DNA of 15,858 bases from an uncultured Rhizobiaceae group bacterium (lineage in GTDB: Bacteria > Pseudomonadota > Alphaproteobacteria > Rhizobiales > Rhizobiaceae). Of this stretch, positions 1 to 6,345 are shown one piece after another. The position numbers were made by a program, and so were the translations under genes. Position 1 is the stretch's first letter, and each line of letters opens with the position of its first letter. The notes beneath the pieces were generated by a model. It had not been told where the DNA came from. It saw only the letters and a program-made list of their open reading frames with translations, and made no database searches. The DNA lies in NCBI GenBank assembly GCA_938009335.1, contig CALLHT010000041.1, positions 1-15,858 of the forward strand, read 5' to 3'.

Positions 1-116
1 TGATCAAATTGGCCAAAGAGTTGGGAGGCAAGTGCGTTATCTTTGAAGTTTAGTGCAATCTGGTCGCGCTCAGCGCTATGTTCTGTTTCACCAGATTTTG
101 TCGGTTTGCTGCTCAA
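1..116 (-). CDS. phoH: PhoH family protein, N-terminal fragment (runs off the left edge)
   Basis: Only the first 38 codons are inside the window. Reading leftward from a TTG start at 116-114, the peptide begins MSSKPTKSGE and reaches ALNFKDNALASQLFGQFD. That segment matches the conserved N-terminal region of alphaproteobacterial PhoH proteins, a short beta strand followed by a LFGQFD-like motif before the ATPase domain. An AGGAG Shine-Dalgarno at 123-127 sits six bases before the TTG, and no other in-frame start lies close by, so TTG is the likely start. The gene begins 12 bases after the miaB stop, as expected for the miaB-phoH-ybeY order common in this group. PhoH-like proteins are P-loop NTPases linked to RNA metabolism. 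The ATPase motifs lie outside the window, so the call rests on this N-terminus and on synteny. Confidence 0.75.
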   Translation of the reverse strand, partial: MSSKPTKSGETEHSAERDQIALNFKDNALASQLFGQFD

Positions 117-128
117 TAAGCGCTCCTA

Positions 129-1487
129 TTAGACACCAATAGCGGTGAGGCTGTTAGGCCGTGCACCAGTGACTTTAACTTGAACCATATCACCCGGATT
201 GCCAAGGCTTTCATCAATGACAACAGACTGCAACCATGGGGAGCGCGCAATCCATTGGCCGGGTTTGCGGCCTTTCTTCTCGATTAACACCCGCATCTCA
301 CGCCCAATGCAATCCTCATTAAAGGCCAATTGCTGTTCGTTCAGCAAAGCTTGAAGGCGTTGAAGGCGTTCAGATTTTACATCTTCCGGCACGTGGTTAT
401 CCATGTCCGCACCCGGAGTTCCCGGACGAGCAGAGTAATTGAACGAGAACGCGGATGAGTATTTCACTTCACGAACCACATTCAGTGTTTCTTCAAACTC
501 TTCTTCGGTTTCGCCGGGAAAGCCCACAATAAAGTCGCCCGAAATCGCAATATCAGGACGCGCTTCGCGCATGCGCTCGATGATGTGCATATAATCTGCA
601 ACCGTATGATGTCGGTTCATGGCTTTGAGAATACGGTCAGAGCCTGCTTGAATTGGTAAATGCAAATACGGCATCAGGCAATCCAAGTCACGGTGTGCAG
701 TGATCAGGCTTTCATCCATATCTACAGGGTGACTGGTGGTGTAACGCAAGCGTTCCAGCCCTTCGATCTCCGCCAAAGCGTGAAGCAATTCACCAAGCCC
801 CCACTCGCGGCCATCTTTGCCAGCGCCATGCCAGGCGTTTACATTCTGACCAAGCAGAGTGACTTCACGAACACCAGCATCCACAAGGGAACGGGCCTCC
901 TCAAGAATTTGTTCTACGGAGCGAGATACTTCTGCACCGCGTGTGTAGGGCACAACACAGAATGTGCAGAACTTGTCACAGCCTTCCTGCACCGTGAGAA
1001 ATGCAGCGACACCGCGGGACTGAACCTGTTTTTTGGTCGCAAGCGGGAGCTTTGCAAACTTCTCTTCGATTTCAAATTCGGTTTCAACCGGACGTTCACC
1101 CATTTCGGCACGACGCACAATTTCACCCAATCGGTGATAGGTCTGCGGACCGGCAACAAGATCAACCGCCTTGGCACGTTTGAGAATTTCTGAGCCTTCA
1201 GCCTGCGCAACACACCCCGTGACGCCAATCTGCATCGGGCGATTGGTTTCTGCGCGGGCGTCCTTAAATTTGCGGATGCGCCCGATATCGGAATAAACCT
1301 TTTCCGCTGCCTTTTCCCGAATGTGGCAGGTGTTCAGTAGCACCAGATCAGCGTCTTCAATCTCTGTGGTTTTGACATAGCCATCCTGTTCCAGCGCATC
1401 CTGCATACGCGCTGAATCATAGACGTTCATCTGACATCCATAGGTTTTGACGAAGACCTTCTTGCGGTCCTGCTGATTTTCTTCCAT
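129..1487 (-). CDS. miaB: tRNA (N6-isopentenyladenosine(37)-C2)-methylthiotransferase MiaB
   Basis: MiaB converts i6A37 to ms2i6A37 in tRNAs that read UNN codons, using S-adenosylmethionine and two [4Fe-4S] clusters. The 452-residue protein has the full family layout. The N-terminal MTTase domain carries the auxiliary-cluster cysteines C18 (KTYGCQMN), C54 (NTCHIRE) and C92 (GCVAQ). The radical SAM domain carries C170, C174 and C177 in GCDKFCTFCVVPYTRG. A C-terminal TRAM RNA-binding domain runs from about residue 380. The length is normal. The ATG at 1487 gives an intact N-terminus, although its ribosome site is weak. The gene follows the acyltransferase after a structured 93-base gap and is closely followed by phoH. 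It shares the neighbourhood with a NifU-like Fe-S carrier gene and with tsaB, another A37 modifier. Confidence 0.96.
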   Translation of the reverse strand: MEENQQDRKKVFVKTYGCQMNVYDSARMQDALEQDGYVKTTEIEDADLVLLNTCHIREKAAEKVYSDIGRIRKFKDARAETNRPMQIGVTGCVAQAEGSEILKRAKAVDLVAGPQTYHRLGEIVRRAEMGERPVETEFEIEEKFAKLPLATKKQVQSRGVAAFLTVQEGCDKFCTFCVVPYTRGAEVSRSVEQILEEARSLVDAGVREVTLLGQNVNAWHGAGKDGREWGLGELLHALAEIEGLERLRYTTSHPVDMDESLITAHRDLDCLMPYLHLPIQAGSDRILKAMNRHHTVADYMHIIERMREARPDIAISGDFIVGFPGETEEEFEETLNVVREVKYSSAFSFNYSARPGTPGADMDNHVPEDVKSERLQRLQALLNEQQLAFNEDCIGREMRVLIEKKGRKPGQWIARSPWLQSVVIDESLGNPGDMVQVKVTGARPNSLTAIGV

Positions 1488-1530
1488 GTCGGGAATGCCT
1501 GTCGCTTTAAACTTCTAGGGTTTTAGCGGG

Positions 1531-1542
1531 TTTTGATCAAAA
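1531..1542. repeat. Palindrome TTTTGATCAAAA (possible operator half of a pair)
   Basis: This is a perfect 12-bp palindrome. It shares the core TTTGATCAAA with the palindrome at 1564-1575, whose centre is 33 bp away, about three helical turns. That spacing would let a dimeric regulator bind both sites on the same face of the DNA. The motif is not the FNR/FixK type (TTGAT-N4-ATCAA), because the half-sites abut directly. The binding protein, if any, is unknown. Confidence 0.4.
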
Positions 1543-1563
1543 AGAAAACCAGAAGAAATGTCG

Positions 1564-1575
1564 CTTTGATCAAAG
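1564..1575. repeat. Palindrome CTTTGATCAAAG (second member of the pair)
   Basis: This perfect 12-bp palindrome lies six bases beyond the acyltransferase stop codon and about 77-88 bases upstream of the miaB start. It shares a 10-bp core with the palindrome at 1531-1542. Confidence 0.4.
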
Positions 1576-1580
1576 CCGTA

Positions 1581-2369
1581 TTAGCGATCATAGTTCGATT
1601 TCTTAAACATGCCGCGCACTTCATGTTCCACTTGCTTTGCAACCACGCGACGGCGGGTGTTCTCATCAAAAACGATCGGTTCACCGAAACAAACATCCAC
1701 ATCCCATGCGGATGCTTTCATGAACTCTTTGGCATGTGGTGCAAGCTCGATATCGCCCGGCCAAGATGCCCGTGCGCGCTGACGTCGGCCCATCCGAATA
1801 CCATGAAACCGCGTGTAAGCAATCGAAACCGGCTGAATGTGTACCCGATCAATCTCTTGTGCTTCTAACGCGTATTGCGCGGCACCAAAAAGTGAAGACT
1901 TAAAGGGCAGCAACCGATTTCCATCGCCAGTTGTTCCTTCGGCAAATAGGACAATCGTATCGCCGTTGATTAGCCTTTGCGTTACCTCACGGGCCTGCTC
2001 TCCGGATTTGCGCTTTTCTTCGCGGACGACAAAAACAGAGCGTTGAAGTTTTGCAAGTAAGCCAGCAAATGGTGTGGTCGAAACCTCGTTCTTGGCTATG
2101 AAACACACATCCCCAAGCGAGCCCAATATCAGAATATCACACCACGAAATATGATTGGCGACCAGCATGAGCGGGCGGTTTCTGGACATTTCGCCGTGAC
2201 TGGCAATCTTCAACCCCATCATGCGGGTCATGAGTCTATGCCAGAAGACAGGGATATTTCGCGCCAAACCAAGGTTGAGTTTTATTGCCAGAAACTGGAC
2301 CGGCATCAGCAAGAGGGTAAGCGGAAACATAAACCCCAGAACAAGAGCCAATCGGAGGTTTGCAATCAT
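1581..2369 (-). CDS. PlsC-family lysophospholipid / lyso-ornithine lipid acyltransferase
   Basis: Enzymes of this family transfer an acyl chain from acyl-ACP or acyl-CoA to a lysolipid at the inner membrane. The 262-residue protein has a hydrophobic N-terminal segment (about residues 6-30) and the HX4D catalytic motif H73-ISWC-D78. The acceptor-binding FAEGT lies at 142-146, followed by a basic and hydrophobic stretch (RLLPFKSSLFGA, about 152-163). The start ATG at 2369 overlaps the fur stop by four bases (ATGA), indicating translational coupling. The order fur/mur-acyltransferase-miaB matches, from memory, the Agrobacterium locus where this gene is olsA, the second step of ornithine lipid synthesis. 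The motifs alone do not separate OlsA from the phosphatidate-forming PlsC, so I leave the symbol blank. Confidence 0.88.
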   Translation of the reverse strand: MIANLRLALVLGFMFPLTLLLMPVQFLAIKLNLGLARNIPVFWHRLMTRMMGLKIASHGEMSRNRPLMLVANHISWCDILILGSLGDVCFIAKNEVSTTPFAGLLAKLQRSVFVVREEKRKSGEQAREVTQRLINGDTIVLFAEGTTGDGNRLLPFKSSLFGAAQYALEAQEIDRVHIQPVSIAYTRFHGIRMGRRQRARASWPGDIELAPHAKEFMKASAWDVDVCFGEPIVFDENTRRRVVAKQVEHEVRGMFKKSNYDR

Positions 2370-2800
2370 TCGCCCGTTTCGGACTTCTTGATTGGAACAC
2401 CGTACAATTCAAGGCGATGATCTACGAGCTTGTAACCGTGCTCGCGGGCAATCTTCTCCTGCAATGCTTCAATCTCGGCGCTGGCAAACTCGATCACATG
2501 ACCCGATTTTAGGTCAATCAGATGATCATGATGGTCCTCAGGAACAATTTCATACCGCGCACGCCCATCACGAAATTCATGACGTTCGATGACACCGGTT
2601 TCTTCCAGCAGTTTGACGGTACGATAGACCGTGGCGATTGAGATATTATCGTCTACGCGAGAAGCGCGATTATAGAGTTCTTCCACATCGGGGTGATCAG
2701 TCGCTTCTTCCAGCACTTTTGCGATCACGCGGCGCTGCCCCGTCATCCGCAAGCCTTTGGCAATACACTGATCTTCGAGAGACATCGCCACCTCGGTCAC
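2366..2800 (-). CDS. fur: Fur-family metal regulator, Fur/Mur type of alphaproteobacteria
   Basis: This is a dimeric winged-helix repressor that reads Fe2+ or Mn2+ levels. The 144-residue protein has an N-terminal DNA-binding domain (about 10-85, including the recognition helix ISIATVYRTVKLLEE). A metal-binding dimerisation domain follows, containing HHDH at 90-93. Where classical Fur has CxxC just after this motif, this protein has D96 and S99 (HLIDLKSGHVIEF), and no C-terminal CxxC is present. The same replacement is typical of rhizobial Mur/Fur, which answers mainly to manganese. The start is uncertain. The GTG at 2800 (MTEVAMSLED) resembles the N-termini I recall for relatives but has little ribosome site. 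The ATG at 2785 (MSLED) has GAGGTG just before it and would give 139 residues. The gene is coupled to the acyltransferase. Confidence 0.93.
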   Translation of the reverse strand: MTEVAMSLEDQCIAKGLRMTGQRRVIAKVLEEATDHPDVEELYNRASRVDDNISIATVYRTVKLLEETGVIERHEFRDGRARYEIVPEDHHDHLIDLKSGHVIEFASAEIEALQEKIAREHGYKLVDHRLELYGVPIKKSETGE

Positions 2801-2821
2801 CTGAATTCACACAAACACTGC

Positions 2822-3328
2822 CTAGCCAAGATCACGTTGCATGACAAGCGCCATGGAAGGATTTTCAGTGTCCTGAGACGAATAATACCCCTGCCGCTCC
2901 CCCACTTTCTTGAAGCCAAGTTTGCGATAAAGATGAATTGCGGCGGCGTTTTTCTCATCTACCTCAAGGAAAAGCGACGCAATCCGGTCCCCTTGTAGTT
3001 TCCGAATAGCAGCCTCTAACAGCTGGCGACCAACGCCTTTGCCGCGAGCTGACTTCTTGGTCGCAATTGTGATGACTTCAGCTTCGTCGGCTGCAGTGCG
3101 CACCATGATAAACGCTGATGGAGGCTTATCCGCTTTGCCTTTTTTGCGAGCAACGAGACAGAAATAATTCTCATTTGCCATCAGTTTAGCAAGTTCACCG
3201 TCGCTCCACCCATGCGCGAACCCCTCACGATGGATGTCTGCGAGATTCACAAGGTCGTCCTCGTTGGCTTCTTCGATTACTGAAGGTCTAGGGTTTCGCA
3301 GATTGTTTAAAACTCCCCCCAACATCAC
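2822..3328 (-). CDS. rimI: GNAT N-acetyltransferase, RimI-like (ribosomal protein S18 alanine N-acetyltransferase)
   Basis: RimI acetylates protein N-terminal amines, classically of ribosomal protein S18, using acetyl-CoA. The 168-residue protein carries GNAT motif A as TKKSARGKGVGRQLLEAA (91-108), with the acetyl-CoA loop RGKGVG at 95-100. The C-terminal family motif is EVDEKNAAAIHLYRKLGF (122-139), followed by a GYY segment typical of RimI. It carries about 16 extra N-terminal residues compared with E. coli RimI. It starts with GTG directly followed by ATG (3328 and 3325), immediately after the tsaB stop, and GGAG inside the end of tsaB lies five to eight bases ahead. The tsaB-rimI pairing is widespread in bacteria. 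The substrate cannot be told from sequence. Confidence 0.9.
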   Translation of the reverse strand: MMLGGVLNNLRNPRPSVIEEANEDDLVNLADIHREGFAHGWSDGELAKLMANENYFCLVARKKGKADKPPSAFIMVRTAADEAEVITIATKKSARGKGVGRQLLEAAIRKLQGDRIASLFLEVDEKNAAAIHLYRKLGFKKVGERQGYYSSQDTENPSMALVMQRDLG

Positions 3329-3991
3329 CTAGGCTCCAATCCTAGGCAATGCAAAGCCCGACTGTTTTTTTGCATCTGCAGAACGCAGGTAAAGGGGTTC
3401 AGGTGGGGTGTCTGATGGTTCTTGTTCTAACGCCAAACGCGCAATTGTAGCGATGGGAATTGCTGTTTCCGTGTGAACAACTGGCAAATTAAGACTGGTT
3501 CTTGAGTTCAATTCATGCGCGCCTGAGCCACAGAGTACCCCATCGAACGAAACCAGTTTCTCCAGTAACGCATCATATGAACAGGCTTGCGGTTGCTCAT
3601 CAGGCAATTTGCAAAACGCCTGATCGCGCTTGGCGTCAAGCAGCACTGCAATCGGGCCGGTTGCGCCGAGTTCCATTGCATGGCGTTCCGCTGCATCGAG
3701 TGTGGAAACACCAATGATCTGAACATCAAGCCCCAATGCCAATCCACGGGCCGCAGCAAGGCCAACCCGTACACCGGTAAAACTTCCCGGTCCGACGGTG
3801 ACCGCGACGCGTGTCAAATCGGAATAAGAGCGGTTCGCTTCATGCAAGCAGGCATCAATCTGCCCCATCAAAACTTCCGCGTGACCGCGACCAATGTCTT
3901 CAGTCACTTCCGCCAACAGTTCAACGCTGTCACAATCCATGATGGCGACAGCGCAATTGTTTGCTGATGTATCGATTGCGAGAAGCGTCAC
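3329..3991 (-). CDS. tsaB: tRNA threonylcarbamoyladenosine biosynthesis protein TsaB (YeaZ)
   Basis: TsaB is the ASKHA-fold scaffold partner of TsaD (with TsaE) that forms t6A at position 37 of ANN-decoding tRNAs. The N-terminus LLAIDTSANNCAVAI is the phosphate-1-like strand. The signature GPGSFTGVRVGLAAARGLA lies near residues 68-86. The tail PPEPLYLRSADAKKQ is typical of TsaB in this group. The HxxxH metal site of TsaD is absent, as expected. The length of 220 is normal. The start is GTG at 3991, nine bases after the NifU-like gene's TAA, with a poor ribosome site, so coupling from upstream is plausible. rimI follows without a gap. Confidence 0.94.
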   Translation of the reverse strand: MTLLAIDTSANNCAVAIMDCDSVELLAEVTEDIGRGHAEVLMGQIDACLHEANRSYSDLTRVAVTVGPGSFTGVRVGLAAARGLALGLDVQIIGVSTLDAAERHAMELGATGPIAVLLDAKRDQAFCKLPDEQPQACSYDALLEKLVSFDGVLCGSGAHELNSRTSLNLPVVHTETAIPIATIARLALEQEPSDTPPEPLYLRSADAKKQSGFALPRIGA

Positions 3992-4000
3992 GAGCCCGAA

Positions 4001-4585
4001 TTAGATGTAAACGCCAACCGGCTGCACTTCCTGCACTTCGGGAATGAAATGCTTCAGCAGGTTCTGGATACCATGTTTTAGCGTTGCAGTGGAGGACGGG
4101 CATCCCGCGCAGGCACCTTTCATGTGCAGATAGACAATCCCCTGACGGAAGCCGTGGAAGGTTATGTCTCCACCATCTTGTGCCACAGCAGGTCGAACCC
4201 GCGTGTCCAAAAGTTCCTTGATTGTGTTTACAATCTCGGAGTCTGCCGGATCAAAATCCTCTTCGACATCATCTATGCTTGCTGAAGCGTCCTTCATGAC
4301 TGGCTTACCCGTCACAAAATGCTCCATGATCGTACCAAGGATGGCCGGCTTTAAATGCTGCCAATCAAAACCGTCTTCTTCGTCACCTTCACGCGTAACG
4401 GAGATGAAATCATATCCAAAGAATACGCCAGCAACTCCAGGAATACGGAACAATTGTTCAGCCAAAGGAGACGCAGCGGCTTCTTCCGGTGTCCGAAAAT
4501 CAGCAGAACCCGATTGCAGCACCGGAACACCCGGCAAAAACTTCAGGGTTGCAGGATTTGGCGTGGCTTCTGTCTGTATAAACAT
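4001..4585 (-). CDS. NifU-family Fe-S cluster carrier (Nfu/NFU1 type)
   Basis: Nfu proteins receive [4Fe-4S] clusters and pass them to client enzymes such as radical SAM enzymes. The 194-residue protein has the two-domain form of mitochondrial NFU1. An N-terminal Nfu domain (about 1-90, starting FIQTEATPNPATLKFLPG) is joined by an acidic linker (about 100-115) to a C-terminal NifU-like domain. The latter carries the cluster-binding C159 and C162 in GACAGCPSS. The ATG at 4585 is preceded by GGAG at 4593-4596, seven bases away. The upstream DNA holds a hairpin, a candidate promoter and an Irr-like iron box, so this gene probably has its own iron-responsive start. A likely client, MiaB, is encoded downstream on the same strand; that link is inference. 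Confidence 0.93.
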   Translation of the reverse strand: MFIQTEATPNPATLKFLPGVPVLQSGSADFRTPEEAAASPLAEQLFRIPGVAGVFFGYDFISVTREGDEEDGFDWQHLKPAILGTIMEHFVTGKPVMKDASASIDDVEEDFDPADSEIVNTIKELLDTRVRPAVAQDGGDITFHGFRQGIVYLHMKGACAGCPSSTATLKHGIQNLLKHFIPEVQEVQPVGVYI

Positions 4586-4601
4586 GTTTACGCTCCGTGT
4601 G

Positions 4602-4616
4602 GCGGATCAAATCCGC
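4602..4616 (-). promoter_or_regulatory. Small hairpin in the leader of the NifU-like gene
   Basis: GCGGAT (4602-4607) and ATCCGC (4611-4616) form a perfect six-base-pair stem around a three-base loop. In the mRNA it would end five bases before the GGAG ribosome site at 4593-4596. No T run follows, so it is not a terminator. It could be an mRNA structure near the ribosome site, or a DNA operator. Confidence 0.35.
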
Positions 4617-4621
4617 TCTAG

Positions 4622-4638
4622 TCTAGAATGATTCAAAA
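4622..4638. promoter_or_regulatory. Irr-type iron control element (ICE-like box)
   Basis: TCTAGAATGATTCAAAA agrees at 14 of 16 defined positions with the palindromic Irr box TTTAGAATnATTCTAAA known from Rhizobiales (consensus recalled, not looked up). It lies 37-53 bases upstream of the start of the NifU-like gene and overlaps the candidate -10 at 4636-4641. Irr accumulates under low iron and represses iron-using genes by binding such boxes near promoters, so control of an Fe-S carrier would be sensible. Confidence 0.5.
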
Positions 4639-4664
4639 GTAAGCGTTTGCATAGTAATAATCAA
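4636..4664 (-). promoter_or_regulatory. Candidate sigma-70 promoter for the NifU-like gene
   Basis: On the minus strand, TTGATT (4664-4659) is followed after 17 bases by TACTTT (4641-4636). The -35 is good and the -10 is weak (three of six matches). Its support is the spacing, the position in the longest gap of the left gene run (118 bases), and the overlap with the iron box. Confidence 0.3.
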
Positions 4665-4703
4665 GAGCGGTGCCTGCCGTGCACGTCATCATCCGTTCAC
4701 AAA

Positions 4704-5195
4704 TTATGTGACGCTGTCGATATCTTCGAACGTCATCTCACAGGGCACCACGATTACCGGAATGCCGAATGCACTTCCTGCCGCACCTAAGGATGAAACC
4801 AAAGGACCAGGGCCATCTTTACTGTCACCGGCTGCAAGGACAAGGATTGAGATGTCCTGATCTTCTTCTACCAGCTCCAAGATTTGCTCTTTTGTTCTAC
4901 CTTCGCGATAGATCAATTGAGGGTCTATGCTGCCATGCTCCCGGCAAAATGCAGCATATTTTTCCAGATGCTCTTCGCCACGCTCGCGCGCTTCGGCCTT
5001 CATGACTTCTTCTACGCCAAGCCAATGCTGAAAATCTTCAGGCTCATACACATAAAGCAACGCCAAAGCCCCGCCGGTATTAGTCGCTCTGCGTTCGGCA
5101 TAGAGAACAGCCTTTTCACACTCGGTTGTGGAATCCACCACGCAAAGAAACTTGCGTTTGTGACCGTCTTCGTGACTCAGCCGTTTACTTACCAT
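4704..5195 (-). CDS. Universal stress protein (UspA family)
   Basis: This is a small cytoplasmic alpha/beta protein of the Usp fold; such proteins dimerise and many bind ATP. Of 163 residues, the N-terminal strand is KFLCVVDSTTECEKAVLYA (about 15-33), with the conserved Asp at 21. The C-terminal part ILVLAAGDSKDGPGPLVSSL followed by FGIPVIVVP (143-151) corresponds to the nucleotide-binding region. The usual G-2x-G-9x-G(S/T) motif is only loosely kept, so ATP binding is uncertain. The ATG at 5195 is preceded by a purine-rich GTGAGAG. The gene lies 47 bases after trpS, a pairing I recall from other Rhizobiales. Its specific role is unknown. Confidence 0.88.
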   Translation of the reverse strand: MVSKRLSHEDGHKRKFLCVVDSTTECEKAVLYAERRATNTGGALALLYVYEPEDFQHWLGVEEVMKAEARERGEEHLEKYAAFCREHGSIDPQLIYREGRTKEQILELVEEDQDISILVLAAGDSKDGPGPLVSSLGAAGSAFGIPVIVVPCEMTFEDIDSVT

Positions 5196-5242
5196 TTTAC
5201 TCTCACCGCATCTGTTGGACGATTGAAACTACACCAGCGCAG

Positions 5243-6280
5243 TTAGCCAAGGAAGCCAAAAATGCTTCTGACCTCTTTCATGGTTTGTTGAGCGATTTCA
5301 CGCGCACGAGCCGCTCCATCCTCCAAAATACCATCCATATGGGCTTTATCGTCCATTAGCTTGCGCATTTCAGTGTTAATCGGAGCAAGTTTCTCCACAG
5401 CCAATTCTGCCAAAGCAGGCTTGAAAGTGCCAAATTGCTGGCCTGCATACTCGGCAACAACCTTATCGGGCGTAACATCATTGAGGGCAGCATAGATGCC
5501 GACAAGGTTTTCAGCTTCCGGACGTCCCTTCAAATCTTCCAGATTATCCGGCAGCGGATCAGGATCTGTTTTCGCTTTTCTGATCTTCTTCGCAATATCG
5601 TCCGCGCTGTCGGTCAGGTTAATGCGGGACATATCGGAGGGCTCAGACTTTGACATTTTCTTTGAACCATCGCGCAAAGACATGACACGGGTTGCAGGGC
5701 CTTCAATAATCGGCTCCGTAATCGGGAAGTAGCCGTCTTCGCCATGACCTGCTTCTTTAATGCGCTTGGCAAAATCATGGTTAAACTTGGCGGCAATGTC
5801 TCGTGTAAGTTCAAGATGCTGCTTCTGGTCATCACCAACCGGGACATGGGTCGCGCGGTACAACAGGATGTCGGCTGCCATCAGGTTTGGATAGGTAAAC
5901 AAACCGACAGACGCATTTTGCGCGTTCTTACCCGCTTTTTCCTTGAACTGCGTCATCCGCTGCAACCAGCCCATGCGCGCAACACAATTGAACATCCAGG
6001 CAAGTTCCGCGTGCTCGCGAACCTGAGACTGGTTAAATACAATGTGTGATTTGGGATCGATGCCGGATGCCACAAATGCTGCTGCGATCTCCCGGGTTTG
6101 TTGTTTCAGATTGTCCTGCACCAAATCCGCGGTAATTGCATGGAGATCAACCACGCAGTAGATGCATTCATGACTTTCCTGCATGGCAACGAATTTGCGA
6201 ATTGCGCCTAAATAGTTGCCGAGATGCAGATTACCTGTGGGTTGAACGCCAGAAAATACGCGATTGATTGGCTGGGCCAT
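5243..6280 (-). CDS. trpS: Tryptophan--tRNA ligase
   Basis: TrpS is a class I aminoacyl-tRNA synthetase that charges tRNA-Trp using ATP. The 345-residue protein has the HIGH-type motif HLGN at 19-22 within SGVQPTGNLHLGNYLGA. The second class I signature is KMSKS at 208-212, directly followed by EPSD. The GLFTYPNLMAADILLY segment (126-141) and the VPVGDDQKQHLELTRDIA segment (147-164) are strongly conserved in bacterial TrpS and shape the tryptophan and adenylate sites. Length and layout are normal. The ATG at 6280 gives the standard N-terminus, but its ribosome site is weak. It lies 65 bases downstream of murJ; in that gap I see only a weak four-base-pair stem and no clear attenuator or T-box. 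Confidence 0.97.
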   Translation of the reverse strand: MAQPINRVFSGVQPTGNLHLGNYLGAIRKFVAMQESHECIYCVVDLHAITADLVQDNLKQQTREIAAAFVASGIDPKSHIVFNQSQVREHAELAWMFNCVARMGWLQRMTQFKEKAGKNAQNASVGLFTYPNLMAADILLYRATHVPVGDDQKQHLELTRDIAAKFNHDFAKRIKEAGHGEDGYFPITEPIIEGPATRVMSLRDGSKKMSKSEPSDMSRINLTDSADDIAKKIRKAKTDPDPLPDNLEDLKGRPEAENLVGIYAALNDVTPDKVVAEYAGQQFGTFKPALAELAVEKLAPINTEMRKLMDDKAHMDGILEDGAARAREIAQQTMKEVRSIFGFLG

Positions 6281-6345
6281 GGGAAAGACTTTCGCTGAAT
6301 GATTTTGAGCGGGTTATGGCGGATGGTATCGCCTGACGCAAGGGG

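Larger units (their letters stand above)
1488..1580 (-). promoter_or_regulatory. Structured leader between the acyltransferase and miaB
   Basis: This 93-base gap is denser in symmetry than the other gaps here. An imperfect inverted repeat pairs CTTCT-(AG)-GGTTTT at 1512-1524 with AAAACCAGAAG at 1545-1555: 11 pairs with a two-base bulge. A second GGTTTT at 1529-1534 could compete for the AAAACC arm. Two 12-bp perfect palindromes with a shared core lie at 1531-1542 and 1564-1575. The 9-mer TGTCGCTTT occurs twice, at 1500-1508 and 1559-1567. On the transcribed (minus) strand the hairpin is not followed by a T run, so a simple intrinsic terminator is unlikely. A miaB promoter with operator sites, or a leader structure, fits better. 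No function is established. Confidence 0.45.

Noticed and set aside
351..370. Tandem repeat TTGAAGGCG twice
   Set aside because: It lies inside miaB and encodes a repeated Arg-Leu-Gln in a helix; two copies are too few for a meaningful repeat.
660..1193. Plus-strand open frame of 177 codons
   Set aside because: It lies wholly antisense to miaB, whose cysteine motifs and full length prove the minus-strand gene; it has no recognisable motif or ribosome site.
1512..1555. Rho-independent terminator after the acyltransferase gene
   Set aside because: The stem is A/T-rich and bulged, and the minus strand after it has no T run.
4164..4631. Plus-strand open frame of 155 codons opposite the NifU-like gene
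   Set aside because: It mirrors a well supported NifU-family gene and has a serine-rich, motif-free product, so it is a shadow frame.
6281..6345. T-box or attenuator before trpS
   Set aside because: The 65-base gap holds only a four-base-pair stem and no T-box or leader-peptide features.
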